A stretch of DNA of 12,382 nt from assembly GCA_934190685.1 (NCBI GenBank), contig CAKPTK010000069.1:1-12382 (forward strand). Direction: 5' to 3'. The notes beneath the pieces were generated by a model. It made no database searches, was not told the origin of the DNA, and saw nothing but the letters and a program-made list of their open reading frames with translations. Source of the DNA: an uncultured Prevotella sp. (GTDB lineage: Bacteria > Bacteroidota > Bacteroidia > Bacteroidales > Bacteroidaceae). Below, one piece after another: positions 7,004-12,382 of this stretch. A program made the translations under genes and the position numbers. The number at the start of each line of letters is the position of its first letter. Position 1 is the first letter of the stretch.

Positions 7004-7039
7004 AAAGAAAAAGTGCCGACCTCACGAAGAAGCCGGCAC
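7004..7039 (-). terminator. Intrinsic terminator of the rplM-tsf operon
   Basis: On the minus strand GTGCCGGC (7039-7032) pairs with GTCGGCAC (7020-7013), giving an 8-bp GC-rich stem with one G-U pair and an 11-base loop (TTCTTCGTGAG). A T-rich tail TTTTTCTTT (7012-7004) follows. It starts 38 bp after the tsf stop codon, the expected place for the end of the translation operon. Confidence 0.85.
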
Positions 7040-7076
7040 AAACTTATATGGAATAATGATATTCTGTATAAGGGGA

Positions 7077-8069
7077 TTATTCAGCGCGGAGTGTGAAGCG
7101 CTTGAAAGCAACCACAGTAAGCTCCTTGTCTGCAGACTGGAGATACTGCTTTACGGTCTGCTTAGAATCCTGGATGAACTCCTGATCGAGAAGGCAAGAC
7201 TCCTTGAAGAACTTAGCCAAACGACCCTTAGCGATGTTCTGAATCATCTGCTCTGGGAGGTTAGCAGCCTTCTGGGCAGCAGTCTCTTCCTTAATCTTGC
7301 GGATTTCGTCAGCCTGAGCCTCAGTGATGTTACCCTTCTGGATACCCTCAGCGATGTGCTCTTCGCTCTCAGCGATGTAGAGGTTGAAACCAGCCTTCTT
7401 CAGTGCATTCTCAACAGCCTTGTTGACCTGCTCTTCCTTGGTTTTCTCTACAGCCACCTTGAACTCAGAATCCTTAACTTCCTGTGGAACGCTTGCCTCA
7501 TCGAGTGCAACAGGGTTCATGGCAGCCACCTGCATAGCGATAGCGTGAGCTTGCTCCTCAGCAGGCTTGTTGGTCTGAACCAAAGTGCAGAGGATGTGCT
7601 TGCCCATGTGGTCGTATGTGGAGATGTTCTCACCCTCAAGCCAATTGTAGCCATCGAGTTCCATCTTCTCACCTGTGATACCAGAACGAGCGATAACTGC
7701 ATCCTGAACCTTTGTACCGTCAGCGAGTGTGAGTTCCTTCACCTCGTCGATAGTCTTGGCCTTGGCAGCGACAGCAGCATTGAGGATGTCCTGTGTCAAC
7801 TTGATGTAGTCTGCACCATTGGCCACGAAGTCAGTCTCACACTTCAAAGCAATGATAGCGGCAAAACCGTTCTCATACTTGGCAAGGATACAGCCGTTGG
7901 CGGTTTCACGGTCAGAACGCTTTGCAGCGATAGCCTGACCTTTTTCGCGAATAATCTCGACAGCCTTGTCGAAATCACCGTCAGACTCGGTGAGCGCCTT
8001 CTTGCAGTCTGCAAGACCTGCACCTGTCATCTTACGGATTTTCTGGATATCTGCAATAGATACAGCCAT
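7077..8069 (-). CDS. tsf: Elongation factor Ts
   Basis: EF-Ts is the nucleotide-exchange factor that releases GDP from EF-Tu during translation. The 330-residue product has the N-terminal UBA-like domain (about 5-43, IADIQKIRKMTGAGLADCKKAL). It also has the family signature TDFVAN at 79-84, whose Asp-Phe pair inserts next to the EF-Tu Mg2+ site. Two core subdomains follow, and the C-terminal part contains KFFKESCLLDQEFI and a final KRFTLRAE. Its length is usual for Bacteroidota, longer than the 283 residues of E. coli because the second core subdomain is extended. The frame is intact from ATG to TAA. It follows rpsB by 74 bp with a hairpin in between and is the last gene before the terminator at 7004-7039. 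Unlike its damaged upstream neighbour, nothing is missing here. Confidence 0.98.
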   Translation of the reverse strand: MAVSIADIQKIRKMTGAGLADCKKALTESDGDFDKAVEIIREKGQAIAAKRSDRETANGCILAKYENGFAAIIALKCETDFVANGADYIKLTQDILNAAVAAKAKTIDEVKELTLADGTKVQDAVIARSGITGEKMELDGYNWLEGENISTYDHMGKHILCTLVQTNKPAEEQAHAIAMQVAAMNPVALDEASVPQEVKDSEFKVAVEKTKEEQVNKAVENALKKAGFNLYIAESEEHIAEGIQKGNITEAQADEIRKIKEETAAQKAANLPEQMIQNIAKGRLAKFFKESCLLDQEFIQDSKQTVKQYLQSADKELTVVAFKRFTLRAE

Positions 8070-8108
8070 AATAATGTTTCTTTATGAAATTAATGATTAT
8101 AATAAGAA

Positions 8109-8132
8109 GTGACAGGCCGTAAAGCCTATCAC
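8109..8132 (-). promoter_or_regulatory. Intercistronic hairpin between rpsB and tsf
   Basis: On the minus strand GTGATAGGC (8132-8124) pairs with GCCTGTCAC (8117-8109), nine pairs including one T-G, around a six-base loop. It lies 11 bp after the rpsB stop and 39 bp before the tsf start. The downstream tail TTCTTATT is only moderately T-rich on this strand, while the plus strand has TTTTATTTTATTT after the same stem. It could be a partial terminator that sets the rpsB:tsf ratio or an RNA-stability or processing element. The sequence alone does not decide. Confidence 0.5.
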
Positions 8133-8143
8133 TTTTATTTTAT

Positions 8144-8791
8144 TTATTCCGCAGCAGGAGCCTGCTCTTCAGCCTTAGGAGCCTCTTCGTCCTTACGGGC
8201 CTTGCGAGGAGCGCGCTTCTTGCCTTCGCCTTCGTTCTGCTCTGCAGAAGCCTTCTCGTCAGCCTTTTCAGCCTTGCGCTCTTCCAAGCCCTCAGCGATA
8301 GCACCACAGCAAGCGTCAAGGATTACCTCGATGCTGTCCTTAGCGTCATCGTTGGCAGGAATAACGTAATCCACATTGTTAGGATTAGAGTTGGTGTCCA
8401 CAATAGCGAAAACAGGAATACCCAAGCGGTTAGCTTCCTTCACAGCGATAGCTTCCTTGCAAACGTCGATTACGAAGAGTGCGCTTGGAAGACGAGTGAG
8501 GTCAGCGATAGAGCCAAGGTTCTTCTCAAGCTTTGCACGCTGGCGGTTAATCTGGAGGATCTCACGCTTTGAAAGATTTGAGAAGGTTCCGTCGTTCATC
8601 ATCTTGTCGATGTTCGTCATTTTCTTCACAGCCTTGCGGATTGTAGGGAAGTTGGTGAGCATACCGCCCGGCCAACGCTCGATAACGTAAGGCATGTTCA
8701 CGCCAGCTGCTTTCTCAGCAACAACGTCCTTAGCTTGTTTTTTAGTAGCGACGAACAGGATTTTCTTGCCAGACTTTGCAATCTGCTTGAG
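8144..8791 (-). pseudogene. rpsB: 30S ribosomal protein S2, 5'-truncated
   Basis: The frame encodes the C-terminal 215 or so residues of ribosomal protein S2. Recognisable blocks in order are LKQIAKSGKKILFVATKKQA, MPYVIERWPGGMLTNFPTI, FSNLSKREILQINRQRAKLEKNLG, the LPSALFVIDV segment, NRLGIPVFAIVDTNSNP and VDYVIPANDDA. An acidic/basic low-complexity tail typical of Bacteroidota S2 follows. The first 55-60 residues (the block with the GxHFGH and WNPKM-like motifs) are absent. Similarity starts at 8791, and the rpsI stop codon lies at 8808-8806, leaving 14 bases between. No ATG, GTG or TTG lies in frame between the rpsI stop and a GTG at 8701, which falls inside a conserved block, so no proper start exists. 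S2 is essential and normally single copy, so an assembly or sequencing deletion is more likely than a living null allele. Apart from the 5' loss the frame is clean. Confidence 0.9.
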
Positions 8792-8805
8792 CCTGTGAGA
8801 TAATA

Positions 8806-9192
8806 TTAACGCTTGCTGAACTGGAAGCGACGACGAGCCTTTGGCTGACCTGGCTTCTTACGCTCAACAGCACGAGAATCGCGTGTGAGGAAGCCTGCGT
8901 CCTTGAGGGCTTTCTTGTCTTCTGCATTCACCTTAACGAGTGCGCGGGCGATTGCGAGACGGAGAGCCTGGCTCTGACCTGTGAAGCCACCACCATCGAG
9001 GTTAGCCTTGATGTCATATTTCTCAACTGACTCAAGAGCCAACAGGGGCTGCTTTACCACATACTGCAGAATTGCAGATGGGAAATACTCAGTAATATCC
9101 TTCTTGTTTATAGTGATTTTGCCGGTGCCTTCTGAGAGATATACACGAGCGACAGCGCTCTTGCGGCGACCGATTGCATTGATTACTTCCAT
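8806..9192 (-). CDS. rpsI: 30S ribosomal protein S9
   Basis: S9 is a small-subunit protein whose C-terminal tail reaches the P-site tRNA in the head of the 30S subunit. The product has 128 residues, the usual length. It shows INAIGRRKSAVARVYL near the start, GGGFTGQSQALRLAIARAL in the middle and the basic tail ending in KARRRFQFSKR. The terminal Ser-Lys-Arg is the conserved P-site contact. The gene is intact with an ATG at 9192 and TAA at 8808-8806. It follows rplM by 9 bp. Only 14 bases separate its stop from truncated rpsB coding sequence, which is abnormally close because the rpsB start region is missing. Confidence 0.98.
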   Translation of the reverse strand: MEVINAIGRRKSAVARVYLSEGTGKITINKKDITEYFPSAILQYVVKQPLLALESVEKYDIKANLDGGGFTGQSQALRLAIARALVKVNAEDKKALKDAGFLTRDSRAVERKKPGQPKARRRFQFSKR

Positions 9193-9201
9193 CTTTACTT
9201 A

Positions 9202-9663
9202 TTATTTATACTGATTAATGTCAATTGCCTTTGGCTTCTGAGCCTCCATATTGTGCTCTGTACCATCGAAAATGTAGAGGTTGTCGAGCAAGCTGCGACC
9301 GAGAGGACCCTTGGGCAGCATACCCTTCACAGCGTGACGAAGAATCTTGTCCATTCCGTCCTTGCGCTTACGAAGCTCTGCAGGAGTGTTGAAGCGCTGA
9401 CCGCCTGGATAACCAGTATAACGTGTGTAAACCTTATCTGTCTCCTTCTTGCCAGAGAACACCACCTTAGCGGCATTGATAATGATTACGTTGTCTCCAC
9501 AGTCTACGTGAGGAGTGAATGTTGGCTTGTACTTTCCGCGGAGCAGCTTGGCTACCTTAGAGCAAAGACGACCTACAATCTGATCGCTGGCGTCGATTAC
9601 GACCCACTCTTTCTTAGCTGTTTCCTTGTTTGCGGAAATAGTCTTGTAACTTAAAGTGTTCAT
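9202..9663 (-). CDS. rplM: 50S ribosomal protein L13
   Basis: L13 is an early-assembling large-subunit protein. The 153-residue product is the normal Bacteroidota length. It contains WVVIDASDQIVGRLCSKVA (20-38), CGDNVIIINA (55-64), YTRYTGYPGGQR and the signature AVKGMLPKGPLGR near 114-126. The ATG at 9663 opens the conserved N-terminus. It is the first gene of the rplM-rpsI-rpsB-tsf operon and has a promoter and a structured leader of about 130 nt upstream. In E. coli L13 represses its own rplM-rpsI operon, so the leader here may be the site of similar control. Confidence 0.98.
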   Translation of the reverse strand: MNTLSYKTISANKETAKKEWVVIDASDQIVGRLCSKVAKLLRGKYKPTFTPHVDCGDNVIIINAAKVVFSGKKETDKVYTRYTGYPGGQRFNTPAELRKRKDGMDKILRHAVKGMLPKGPLGRSLLDNLYIFDGTEHNMEAQKPKAIDINQYK

Positions 9664-9722
9664 TTTAATTTTTAAAAATTATTATACTACTAAAAAACGT
9701 TTATTTTGGAAATCTGATTCAC

Positions 9723-9787
9723 TAACCGTCGCCTCGGCCAAAAGGCTGACTATTAACACATCTTTCCAGGGGTTCTAAGAGTTCCCC
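9723..9787 (-). promoter_or_regulatory. Structured leader upstream of rplM, candidate autoregulatory RNA
   Basis: Between the promoter and the rplM start the minus-strand transcript can form two hairpins. The first, 9787-9769, is GGGG/CCCC closing a symmetrical AA/AA internal loop, a CT/AG pair and a short loop. The second, 9755-9723, has TAA/TTA outside, a TA/GG internal loop, and GTC and GCC paired with GAC and GGC around a bulged A. Neither is followed by a T-run, so they are not terminators. The placement fits a ribosomal-protein leader to which L13 might bind. I recall that an L13 leader family has been described in Bacteroidia but could not compare it. Confidence 0.5.
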
Positions 9788-9801
9788 AAATAATCGGACT
9801 G

Positions 9802-9833
9802 CAAAGGTACACATTTTTATATACTTCAGTAAA
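9802..9833 (-). promoter_or_regulatory. Promoter of the rplM-rpsI-rpsB-tsf operon
   Basis: On the minus strand TACCTTTG (9809-9802) is a perfect -7 element of the Bacteroidota consensus, preceded after 20 bases by TTTA (9833-9830), a near match to the -33 TTTG. Transcription would begin near 9795 and produce a leader of about 130 nt before the rplM start at 9663. The element lies in the 214-bp gap after the glycosyltransferase gene, in which I see no terminator for that upstream gene. Confidence 0.72.
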
Positions 9834-9877
9834 TCTGAGTCCTTTGAGTCCTAAACATTTATAAAACATTAACAGAA

Positions 9878-10780
9878 TCACATTCGTTTCTTCATCTTTT
9901 GGAACTTCCTCTGGCAATGTTTCTTATAACTATAGCCGAAAGCGTGTTTCAAGAATTTACGCCAATTATACATCCACACAAAGCGCAGAACATCAAGTTG
10001 CCGAGGTGCACCGTCCGCATAGAGCGAGTGCGGAATGTTTACAAAATACAGGTCTGCCACCGTATCAAATGCGGAGAAGTCCCGAGGCTGACGCTGATAG
10101 AGCCACACCTCGCTATAGAAACGGTCGGTGGCAATCACTGCAGGGGCAAATGCCGGCAGGGTGCGTATATAAGCGGAACGTGCCCACCAAAAGGAGCCAG
10201 AATACATTGTATAATGTTTGGGAGGCCACCGGTAACAGCCGTAGGTGTCGTGCCCGTCGCTGAGGACATTGACCGCCACCTGCCACTTGTCGAAACAGAA
10301 GTATTCCATCATTTCGCACCAAGACACAATTTTCCGTTTGAAGGACAGGAATTGCCGGTCACCGCTGTTCATGGTCTGATAGGAGATGCCCTTGGTATGG
10401 AAATAATAGACAAGACAGTCTTCGCGCTCCGAGAGCTCGCGCACATATTTCAGGGCTGGATATTCGTAGCTTGTCGGATCATTTCCACAGGCGATGATTT
10501 CCAGCTTCTCATCACAGACCATCCGTCTCAACTTCTCCACGTCCTGATTGTTTTTGACAATCATGCTGACATAGAGTTTGGCAGACGCGCCAAGCAAGCC
10601 ACTGCGTTTCAACTCCCCGAGCTGCCGCTCCACAATCCGCTCCCAACCGACATCGCAAAACACATGATATACCCCATAGATGGGCAAGGATTGAGACGGC
10701 ACGTGTTCGAACGGAGACAAGTCTCTCCGTTCGAACACGTGGAAGATGGAATCGGATACTCTTCTTAGTAAAGAAGTCAT
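9878..10780 (-). CDS. Putative glycosyltransferase-like protein (HTKG / SGSFWWAR)
   Basis: This 300-residue cytoplasmic protein has no signal peptide or membrane segment. Landmarks are an N-terminal alpha/beta region starting PIYGVYHVF (33-41), VYYFHTKGIS (124-133), YGCYRW (180-185), MYSGSFWWARSAYI (192-205) and FYSEVWLY (221-228). A basic C-terminal tail follows (KKHCQRKFQKMKKRM). The HTKG plus SGxFWWA combination is one I associate with poorly described proteins in polysaccharide clusters of Bacteroidota, probably GT-A-type transferases. There is no clear DxD motif in the usual place, so catalytic residues cannot be named. It starts 4 bp after the epimerase stop, indicating translational coupling. 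Codons 14-27 lie in a perfect inverted repeat, giving the near-mirrored peptide HVFERRDLSPFEHV. Function is inferred from motif and context only. Confidence 0.65.
   Translation of the reverse strand: MTSLLRRVSDSIFHVFERRDLSPFEHVPSQSLPIYGVYHVFCDVGWERIVERQLGELKRSGLLGASAKLYVSMIVKNNQDVEKLRRMVCDEKLEIIACGNDPTSYEYPALKYVRELSEREDCLVYYFHTKGISYQTMNSGDRQFLSFKRKIVSWCEMMEYFCFDKWQVAVNVLSDGHDTYGCYRWPPKHYTMYSGSFWWARSAYIRTLPAFAPAVIATDRFYSEVWLYQRQPRDFSAFDTVADLYFVNIPHSLYADGAPRQLDVLRFVWMYNWRKFLKHAFGYSYKKHCQRKFQKMKKRM
10700..10741. repeat. Perfect 18-bp inverted repeat inside a coding sequence
   Basis: CACGTGTTCGAACGGAGA (10700-10717) is exactly complementary in reverse to 10724-10741, with a six-base spacer (CAAGTC). 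It lies within the first 81 bases of the glycosyltransferase-like gene and encodes residues 14-27. An 18-bp stem with half G+C content is far beyond chance for a coding region of this size. In the mRNA it would form a very stable hairpin about 40 nt after the start codon. It is not followed by a T-run on either strand, so it is not a terminator. Confidence 0.95.
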
Positions 10781-10784
10781 TGCC

Positions 10785-11816
10785 TTAGTTTTTCATTGAC
10801 TCGATGAGTCGTTCAAACATTTTCTTCAAGTCATATTGAGGTTTCCATCCCAATGCCTCGATTTTCTCGGTGGACATGCGGAGATGGGTGACGGGAGAGA
10901 AGCCCAAGCCTTCCTTCAAATTGAATACGACCTTCAGGTCGGGATTGAAGTCTGCACACAACTTCTTGGCCATATCCGCCACAGAAATATAAGTCGAGGC
11001 GTTAGCCACATTGTAGGCTTCGCCATCCTTGCCTTTAAAAAGCACGTAGAACACGCCCATCACGGCATCCATCGTGTAGCAATAGCAACGGCAGAGTTCA
11101 CCTTTGGTGTTAAGCTCGATGTTCTCACCCTTGATGATGCTACGGGCAAAATGGGCGAAGACACGCGTGTCTTCGGGAGCCACTCCCGCACCGAATGTCT
11201 GGGCAAAACGAGCAATCTTCACCGGCACCCCATACTCCGAGGCATAGGAACTGCAAAGGCATTCCGCCGCACGTTTGGCCATCGGATAACTGCTGCGAAT
11301 ATCGGAAGGATTGATATATCCCTGCATCTCTTCGGTGAGCGGCTTCTCGTCGTCGGTGACAACGCCGTACACCTCGAGCGAGGAGGCATAGACCATACTG
11401 CTGAGTTTGTTGAAACGCGTGTATTCAAGCACGGACTTAGTCCCCTCATAACTAATATTCATGGTTTCCACCGGACGCTCCACAAAATATTTAGAGGAGG
11501 TCGGGCTGGCATAATGAATCAGATAATCGGCATTACAAGTATCAAACTGGCATTCAGACGCATAATCGAACATTTGCAGGGTGAGCGTCTTGGTCTCCGG
11601 GCCTAACACCTCCAGTGCTTTTCCGATGTTTCGGACAATCGCCACAACACTCAGTCCAAGGTCATATTTCTCATTGAGTGCCAACAAGCACTTGACCGTC
11701 ACAGAACCCAACAATCCAGTCGCACCCGTCACAACGACAGTCTTACCTTTCAGTTCTTCCACAAAAGGAAAGTTTGCCGTAAAATCGGCAAGGTCTTTCA
11801 TCAATGTCTTTTCCAT
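10785..11816 (-). CDS. NAD-dependent epimerase/dehydratase (extended SDR)
   Basis: This is a nucleotide-sugar or sugar-phosphate modifying enzyme of the extended short-chain dehydrogenase/reductase family. With the start at 11816 (MEKTLMKDLADF) it has 343 residues. The frame stays open 49 codons further upstream, but that stretch overlaps the preceding gene and reads as junk. Motifs are the Rossmann glycine-rich loop TGATGLLG at 30-37, HYASP at 101-105, VYASSLEVYG (142-151, catalytic Ser) and the active-site YPMAK (Tyr177, Lys181). The C-terminus has the substrate-domain blocks YNVAN (268-272) and LGWKPQYDL (322-330). Family members include dTDP-glucose dehydratases, UDP-glucuronate decarboxylases and 4-epimerases, and the exact reaction cannot be told. 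It starts 22 bp after the cytidylyltransferase gene and ends 4 bp before the glycosyltransferase-like gene, so the three are probably one operon. A CDP-linked substrate is plausible but inferred. Confidence 0.88.
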   Translation of the reverse strand: MEKTLMKDLADFTANFPFVEELKGKTVVVTGATGLLGSVTVKCLLALNEKYDLGLSVVAIVRNIGKALEVLGPETKTLTLQMFDYASECQFDTCNADYLIHYASPTSSKYFVERPVETMNISYEGTKSVLEYTRFNKLSSMVYASSLEVYGVVTDDEKPLTEEMQGYINPSDIRSSYPMAKRAAECLCSSYASEYGVPVKIARFAQTFGAGVAPEDTRVFAHFARSIIKGENIELNTKGELCRCYCYTMDAVMGVFYVLFKGKDGEAYNVANASTYISVADMAKKLCADFNPDLKVVFNLKEGLGFSPVTHLRMSTEKIEALGWKPQYDLKKMFERLIESMKN

Positions 11817-11838
11817 ATCTTTGTTTTTCTTTATTGTT

Positions 11839-12382
11839 CTAAAATCCGAATATCTGCTGATCCTCATGCACCTTGACCATTGCCCGGAACACGAAGAAAT
11901 CGGTGGGGGTGGTAATCTTGATATTCTCCATCGGGCCAATGACGGTGCCCAACTTATAACCATAATGGCTCATCATCGTACAGGAGTCAATGAAATCTGT
12001 GCGGCCCTCTGCCAGTGCCCTGCGATGGGCACTGAGAATGTCTGACAACCGGAAGCACTGGGGAGCGCGCGCTATCAGAGAGTCCGCTCTTGAAGGTATC
12101 TCCATGCAGCCATCCTCTTTGGTGACGACGAATGTTTCCGTCGCAGGCACACAAGTGATGCAAGATCCGCACTCCGCGACCTTGTTGATATTGTCGGTGA
12201 TGGTGTCTTCCGTGATGAGCGGACGCACGCCGTCGTGGATGAGCACATTAGATTCCCGGCCAGCGGCGTATGCCTCTGCCGCGCAAAGTCCATTGTAAAT
12301 AGACTCTTGTCCCGTCTTGCCGCCGGGAACAATCTTCACGACCTTGTTGATTTCAAACTTGCGCAACATCTTTTCGAGAAAC
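11839..12382 (-). CDS. IspD/TarI-family cytidylyltransferase, 5' end outside window
   Basis: About the last 180 residues of a CTP-dependent sugar-alcohol-phosphate cytidylyltransferase are present. The start lies beyond the right edge, and the frame remains open to 12382. Visible blocks are VVKIVPGGKTGQESIYNGL, LIHDGVRP (ribose-binding Asp), PATETFVV, ARAPQCFRLSDI (where IspD usually has QTPQ), RTDFIDSCTM and GPMENIKITTPTDF near the end. The family includes IspD (MEP pathway) and TarI/Bcs1 (CDP-ribitol for teichoic acid or capsule). The ATETFV wording instead of the IspD-like PvkDTIK, and the surface-sugar neighbours, lean to the TarI/Bcs1 side. IspD itself is not excluded, particularly since ispF occurs elsewhere in the window. 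It is the upstream gene of the set with the epimerase and the glycosyltransferase-like protein. Confidence 0.85.
   Translation of the reverse strand, partial: FLEKMLRKFEINKVVKIVPGGKTGQESIYNGLCAAEAYAAGRESNVLIHDGVRPLITEDTITDNINKVAECGSCITCVPATETFVVTKEDGCMEIPSRADSLIARAPQCFRLSDILSAHRRALAEGRTDFIDSCTMMSHYGYKLGTVIGPMENIKITTPTDFFVFRAMVKVHEDQQIFGF

Noticed and set aside
6875..7096. Possible 73-codon gene in the central gap
   Set aside because: It reads through the alternating GC tract (Arg-Val-Arg-Ala run) and the tsf terminator into tsf, so it is not a plausible gene.
6984..8087. Long plus-strand open frame (367 codons) antisense to tsf
   Set aside because: It is the mirror of the highly biased EF-Ts codons, rich in Leu and Ser, with no family motif. 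The minus-strand frame is unmistakable tsf.
9834..9852. Short direct repeat GGACTCAAA/GGACTCAGA before the rplM promoter
   Set aside because: Two copies of seven identical bases are too little to claim a site. It could be an operator but nothing else supports that.
9899..10768. Plus-strand open frame of 289 codons opposite the glycosyltransferase-like gene
   Set aside because: The minus-strand frame has coherent motifs (HTKG, FWWAR) and tight operon spacing. The plus frame shows neither.
10836..11606. Plus-strand open frame of 256 codons opposite the epimerase gene
   Set aside because: It is a shadow of the clearly conserved extended-SDR protein on the minus strand.
11817..11963. Upstream extension of the epimerase to a 392-residue protein
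   Set aside because: The extra 49 codons overlap the cytidylyltransferase gene and read as low-complexity junk. The ATG at 11816 gives the normal domain start.

Overview
The window reads as chromosomal DNA from a member of the Bacteroidota, most likely Prevotella or a close relative. Three things support this. It encodes type IX secretion (T9SS) proteins PorU and PorV in the order porU-porV-ispF. I recall the same order in Porphyromonas gingivalis, and T9SS is confined to this phylum. It has several promoters of the Bacteroidota type (-33 TTG/TTTG, about 19-20 bp, -7 TAnnTTTG) and no strong Shine-Dalgarno sites. It has the order rplM-rpsI-rpsB-tsf. All recognised protein genes lie on the minus strand, so the window reads right to left.

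Right end (about 9878-12382): three tightly packed genes. These are an IspD/TarI-type cytidylyltransferase cut by the window edge, an extended-SDR NAD-dependent sugar epimerase/dehydratase, and a glycosyltransferase-like protein with HTKG and SGSFWWAR motifs. Together they look like a small surface-glycan module that makes and transfers a CDP-activated unit. The first 80 bp of the glycosyltransferase gene hold a perfect 18-bp inverted repeat.

Middle (about 7004-9833): a ribosomal protein and translation-factor operon with a clear promoter, a structured leader, rplM (L13), rpsI (S9), rpsB (S2), tsf (EF-Ts) and an intrinsic terminator. The striking anomaly is rpsB. Its coding similarity begins only 14 bases after the rpsI stop codon, and about the first 55-60 residues of S2, its start codon and the usual intergenic DNA are missing. 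S2 is essential, so this is either an assembly or sequencing deletion or a very unusual lesion.

Central gap (6361-7003): roughly 600 bp without a credible gene. It holds a promoter for the next operon, a palindrome followed by a helically phased series of TTAG/CTAACG words, three perfect 11-bp tandem repeats, and a 23-bp alternating purine-pyrimidine GC tract.

Left part (410-6360): a probable four-gene operon of a fumarylacetoacetate-hydrolase family enzyme, porU (T9SS sortase), porV (T9SS outer-membrane shuttle) and ispF (isoprenoid precursor synthesis).

Left end (1-409): no protein gene. It has a hairpin repeat carrying a leftward promoter cut by the window edge. Facing the other way, a perfect rightward promoter is followed about 155 bp later by an intrinsic terminator. 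This is the architecture of an independent small RNA gene of about 190 nt, which I could not identify with certainty.
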